Of a DNA stretch of 64,000 bases, positions 60,423-64,000 are shown one piece after another. How positions within the stretch are numbered: position 1 is the first letter of the stretch; each line of letters starts with the position of its first letter. Made by a program: the position numbers and the translations under genes. Source of the stretch: Oxyruncus cristatus. Taxonomy: Eukaryota; Chordata; Aves; Passeriformes; Cotingidae. The notes beneath the pieces were generated by a model. It did not search any database. It saw only the letters and a program-made list of their open reading frames with translations, and was not told the DNA's origin. The stretch spans positions 1,079,730 through 1,143,729 of the forward strand of contig VXAY01003767.1 of NCBI GenBank assembly GCA_013399855.1. The letters run 5' to 3'.

Positions 60423-62762
60423 ATTTTCTAATTTCTTTTTTTTTTTTTTTAAATTACATTATACTATGTCTTATTAACTCTATACTGAAGAAGTTGCTAA
60501 TTTGCTTAGCAGCAAGCGTTCCAAAATTTTAGACACCATTCACAGAGCGAAAGGAAGAAATTTTTACAGATAATATTTCATGGCTGCATGAGAAGAACAG
60601 ATGGTAGGTGCATACAGATGCTGCTGAAGGCAGTTGACTACTTCACTTTCAGGTCTTGAAGTAAACAATAGTCTAATTATTGACAAGGGTTTGTCATTGT
60701 AATGAGAGTAAACAGGAAAATAAAATTGAAGCATCATAATTTTCAGGAGCAGATGCATGCTCTAATCAAACAACAATACTAATTATTATATGTAAATTTT
60801 GATAGCACTAAGATATGACAAAATATAAACTGAATTGATAGAATAGCAGCTATAAAGAAATATTTCATCCCCGTGACAAGCAGACAGCAAAAGTGCTATA
60901 TGCTATCAAAAGGATACAAAAATGCATACCTCAAAAAACACCCACACAAGTATGACTGTAATATAGTCATACTCTAACAGTTTTGATTACATATGAAGGG
61001 CAATAGAGACTTTTATTAAAGAGAACAGAAATCTAAGTATTTGGTAAGAAAGAAGAGTAGAAAATTAAATTGATTACGTTACGGACTAATTTATAAGAAC
61101 ACATCATTCTAGTGATATTCAACTCAGCAAATAAATCAGAAAGACTAAAAGAGACATTTGGCAATCATTATTTATGAAAAATACAATTATGCTTGACATT
61201 TTTTCTTTCCCTTTTTTTTTTTTTTGCCTTTCCATAGTCAGATAAAACTCTAGGCAAAAAATATTAGTCCGATAGTGATATATAAATTGTCTTCTAGCTC
61301 ACTAAGCTCGTATAGGCTCGTTGCCCATTTGTTTCTCTTGAAATTCAAATTAATTCAATAGTCAATAATCTGAGTTATTATTATCTAAAAAAACCCCAAA
61401 CCCAAACAAAAACCCCATCAAAAAACAAACCAAAAACATTCCTCCATACTTGTGGAAGTGTTATAAGCAAAATGGACAAGAGAAGAATGTTCTTTTGTTT
61501 GTGTTTGTTGCTTTGAACATTTCCTCTGTTGTATTTTCTTCTTTAGTTTTTCACACTTTGACTGACAGGAGCAATTGACATAAAATGTAACTAAGTATTA
61601 CATCAATCTGCTATCAGTGTTCAATTCCCATTTCAAAAGCATTCATACTTATGAAAAATGAGTACTATGACATTCAGCTCTTCATTTTAGACACCTCAGT
61701 AATAGCTCCTCATAATAATTTTGAATGACAGCCTCTAATGAAGGGTAACTCATTAAAATGGAATATGTTTACCTATGAAATCCATTTAATCATTTTGCAG
61801 ATGGAGCATTTAGTCTTGGACTAGAAGGAAAAATGATACAGTACGCATCCATGATTTAGACAACTGCAGAAATGTTGTCAGTTTATATCAACTGCAAGGT
61901 AATTGTTTTATTCAGAACACAAACTTTAGAATTTTATTTTTTTCCCCCAAGAGACAAATTCACTTTGGCTTTCACCAAGAATGCATATTGACCACAAAAA
62001 AGTCTATACAAAGATATTGTATATCTAACCTCTTGTTCTAGCTCCAGTCCAGACACATATGTATCTTTCCCTTTCCCTCAATGCTAGAGACAAATATCCT
62101 TCTCCCTGGCTGTAAGAGAAACAGTATTAGCCCTAATTCCTTTATGTGGTATCATATAAAAAATGGAACTTATATTTCACTCTCACATCTTGTGGAAATA
62201 ATGGAATCAGCTCTTTCACTTTATCAAAGATTTTGTTCATCTTTTACAGCACTAGACTTGGAAACCTATGATTCATACTTTCAGTACTTTTAATGAACAA
62301 CAGTTATGGTCAATACAGTGAGAAAAAAAATCATTATGGTTAAGAGACCTTGAATAAATAAAAAGTAACATTACATGAAGAAATAAGTAGATGAAAACCC
62401 ACAGAACAAAAAATCCCTAAGTTTGAATCTACAACTAACAAGGTTCAAGGAAGTTCCTGGCCTGAGCTAAAAATGCATTGCCTTGACTAGCATTATGCTT
62501 GCTTAAACTAGATAGGAATTTAGCCATTTCTTTTACTCTCTTTCAGTCTTTCAGGGTCCTGTCAAAACCTTATCTTTGCTTCATTACCATAGAACTATTA
62601 CAAATATATAGGTAGGTGGTATCTCAGAAGCACACTGTGCTTGTTCCTTCAGACAATATTCACCAATCATCGGTATTGAGCTTCCTCTCAGAAGCTTACT
62701 GTCTACTGTGCTCAGGATGGGGTCTGTGGTTGAATGCACACATGTAGAGTTTCAACAAAAGA
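60423..62762. other. AT-rich non-coding DNA, nothing identified
   Basis: Holds T tracts at about 60436-60451 and 61211-61225 and an A/C-rich tract (61387-61438). No gene, RNA or repeat family recognised. Confidence 0.55.
61387..61438 (+). repeat. A/C-rich low-complexity tract
   Basis: Almost only A and C, with repeated ACCCC/AAACC groups. The complement carries short G runs, but no four evenly spaced G-tracts long enough to call a quadruplex firmly. Confidence 0.8.
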
Positions 62763-62926
62763 GGTTGTTTGGAGTTGTGGCATCTCTACTGCTGGAAACA
62801 TCCTAAGAATTGACTGTGTGAGACTCTGAGCAATCTTGTTGAAGTCAACTCTGCTTTGAGCATAGGGTTGGGTAGGATGTCCTCTGGCTCTTAGGTCCTT
62901 TGCAGCCTAAATTATTCTGTGATTCC
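62763..62926 (+). repeat. CR1 LINE, 3' end, highly diverged
   Basis: The phrase 'ggcatctctactgctggaaacat', then 'agactctgagcaatctt', 'ggcctctggctcttaggtcc'-like sequence and 'attattctgtgattcc' follow the order of a CR1 3' end. Divergence is higher than in the other copies, so this is an older insertion. Confidence 0.8.
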
Positions 62927-64000
62927 AAAATGCTACTGAAACTGGAAAAGTTAGATCTGACCAAAATACAAAACTTCATTTTTCAATTTTCCTACTGCTG
63001 AAAAGGTAGTGATTGTTAAGCACTTTGAAATGATTGGGAAACACAGTATGCTCTTTGGTTTTTGTTACCAAATGTTTTAATTAGACATAAGACGTGATAC
63101 TGGATTCTACAACAGAGACTCTTAGGAATATTTAGGTACAGTGATTTTCCAGCATAATAAATTCACATAGTATATATTTAAAGCCTGATTTAAAGAAAAA
63201 TACTGGATTGATAAAAAAAAAAAAAGAGTAAATGTGGATGATTAATCATTTACAGTTTAGTTACTGCTGCAGATATTATTTAAGTACAATGTTTGAAATT
63301 GAAGACCAAACACTATCAGATTTAAGCCGAGATTTGTATCAGTTGTAATTAATTTGGTTTGAAAAATCTTGAAAACATGATTTCATTTTCTAAAATCTAC
63401 ACAAGTTCCCGAAAGTGAATAATCATCTCTATTAATTCCTGAAGGACAAAGCATTTAAATTTCCAAAGACACAAAGCATGAGTATGGATTTGCTTAGATA
63501 ACAGCCATAATTTACAAAGAATAGTCAGATCTGTTGTACAAACTGAAAACATGTTATTTTATATATCTAATTTTATGCTATAAAGTTTACAGTACCTCTA
63601 CTTCATAGAAAGGAAAAATAGCAATATAAACAGAATTTAAACAGAAAATAAAAAAGTGTGATATGCAATTTAAACTATAAAGGCGTGTTATAAAAATATG
63701 GTCTTTCTCTTTTTCTCCTCCCTCAGAATTGAGTCTAGAGTTGTTGTTTAATTCTTAGTCTTTTTTCCTGAATATTCTGAATCGAATTTACTTTTATGCA
63801 ACAGTTAACTGTTTTTTTAGAGAAATATGTTCACAAAGTCACTTTCTTTAAATAGACTAATTTTTATGTTAATCAAGAAGTCTTATAGACTTTGATAACA
63901 CCATGGAGTAACAACTAAGATAGAGTGATTAGACACAGTGTGCTTCAACTTCTACTGCAGACAGAACTCATTTTCCCAGAATTCTTGGAGAATCCTGGAG
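62927..64000. other. AT-rich non-coding DNA, nothing identified
   Basis: A short A run (about 63212-63224) and AT-rich sequence. No feature recognised. Confidence 0.55.

Noticed and set aside
61387..61438. Possible G-quadruplex or telomere-like tract on the complement
   Set aside because: The C groups are uneven and mostly separated by A runs, with no regular TTAGGG/CCCTAA repeat. Low-complexity sequence is the simpler reading.

Overview
This window looks like one stretch of a bird nuclear genome from a draft, short-read-style assembly. Three runs of N mark gaps (3972-4819, 23759-23814, 53885-53909). The sequence is AT-rich, with no complete protein-coding gene and no recognisable RNA gene. 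The recognisable content is almost all transposable elements. The bird assignment rests on many 5'-truncated CR1 LINE copies ending in the typical 3' tail (degenerate 8-bp units like ATTCTATG) and on LTR elements of a type I recognise as common in avian genomes. The setting is a gene desert or a very long intron; the sequence alone does not say which.

Layout. 1-3119 is AT-rich DNA with nothing identified. 3120-5408 is a CR1 copy split by an LTR element (3943-5039) that carries a 5-bp target duplication and holds the largest gap. Up to 17.5 kb there are only two CR1 tails (7339-7384, 13081-13448). 17514-19501 is an LTR cluster: a TATA-bearing LTR inserted in a CR1 tail, then a second LTR-type repeat related to the one at 3943. 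20930-22361 is the longest CR1 copy, with a readable reverse transcriptase fragment. 26886-27307 is a clean solo LTR (5-bp target duplication) whose 3' half matches the 17.5-kb LTR. 28553-28851 is another CR1 tail. 33627-34390 is an antisense CR1 reverse transcriptase fragment next to a 32-base homopolymer.

34.4-48.4 kb is mostly unique DNA. It holds a 40-bp perfect palindrome (40181-40220), a compound TTA/TCA microsatellite (43685-43813) and a GC-rich open island with splice-like borders on the minus strand (45731-45944), the best candidate for an undescribed exon. 48.4-64 kb carries five more CR1 copies, one with the reverse transcriptase core deleted (about 51890-52750) and one with a roughly 30-bp insert in its tail that matches a segment at 40.15 kb.

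Nothing here forms a pathway or operon. The window mainly records layered retrotransposition: CR1 first, LTR elements inserted into CR1 at least once and probably twice, then local rearrangement and microsatellite growth. I found no convincing undescribed biological system. The items most worth checking are the exon-like island, the shared insert and the palindrome.
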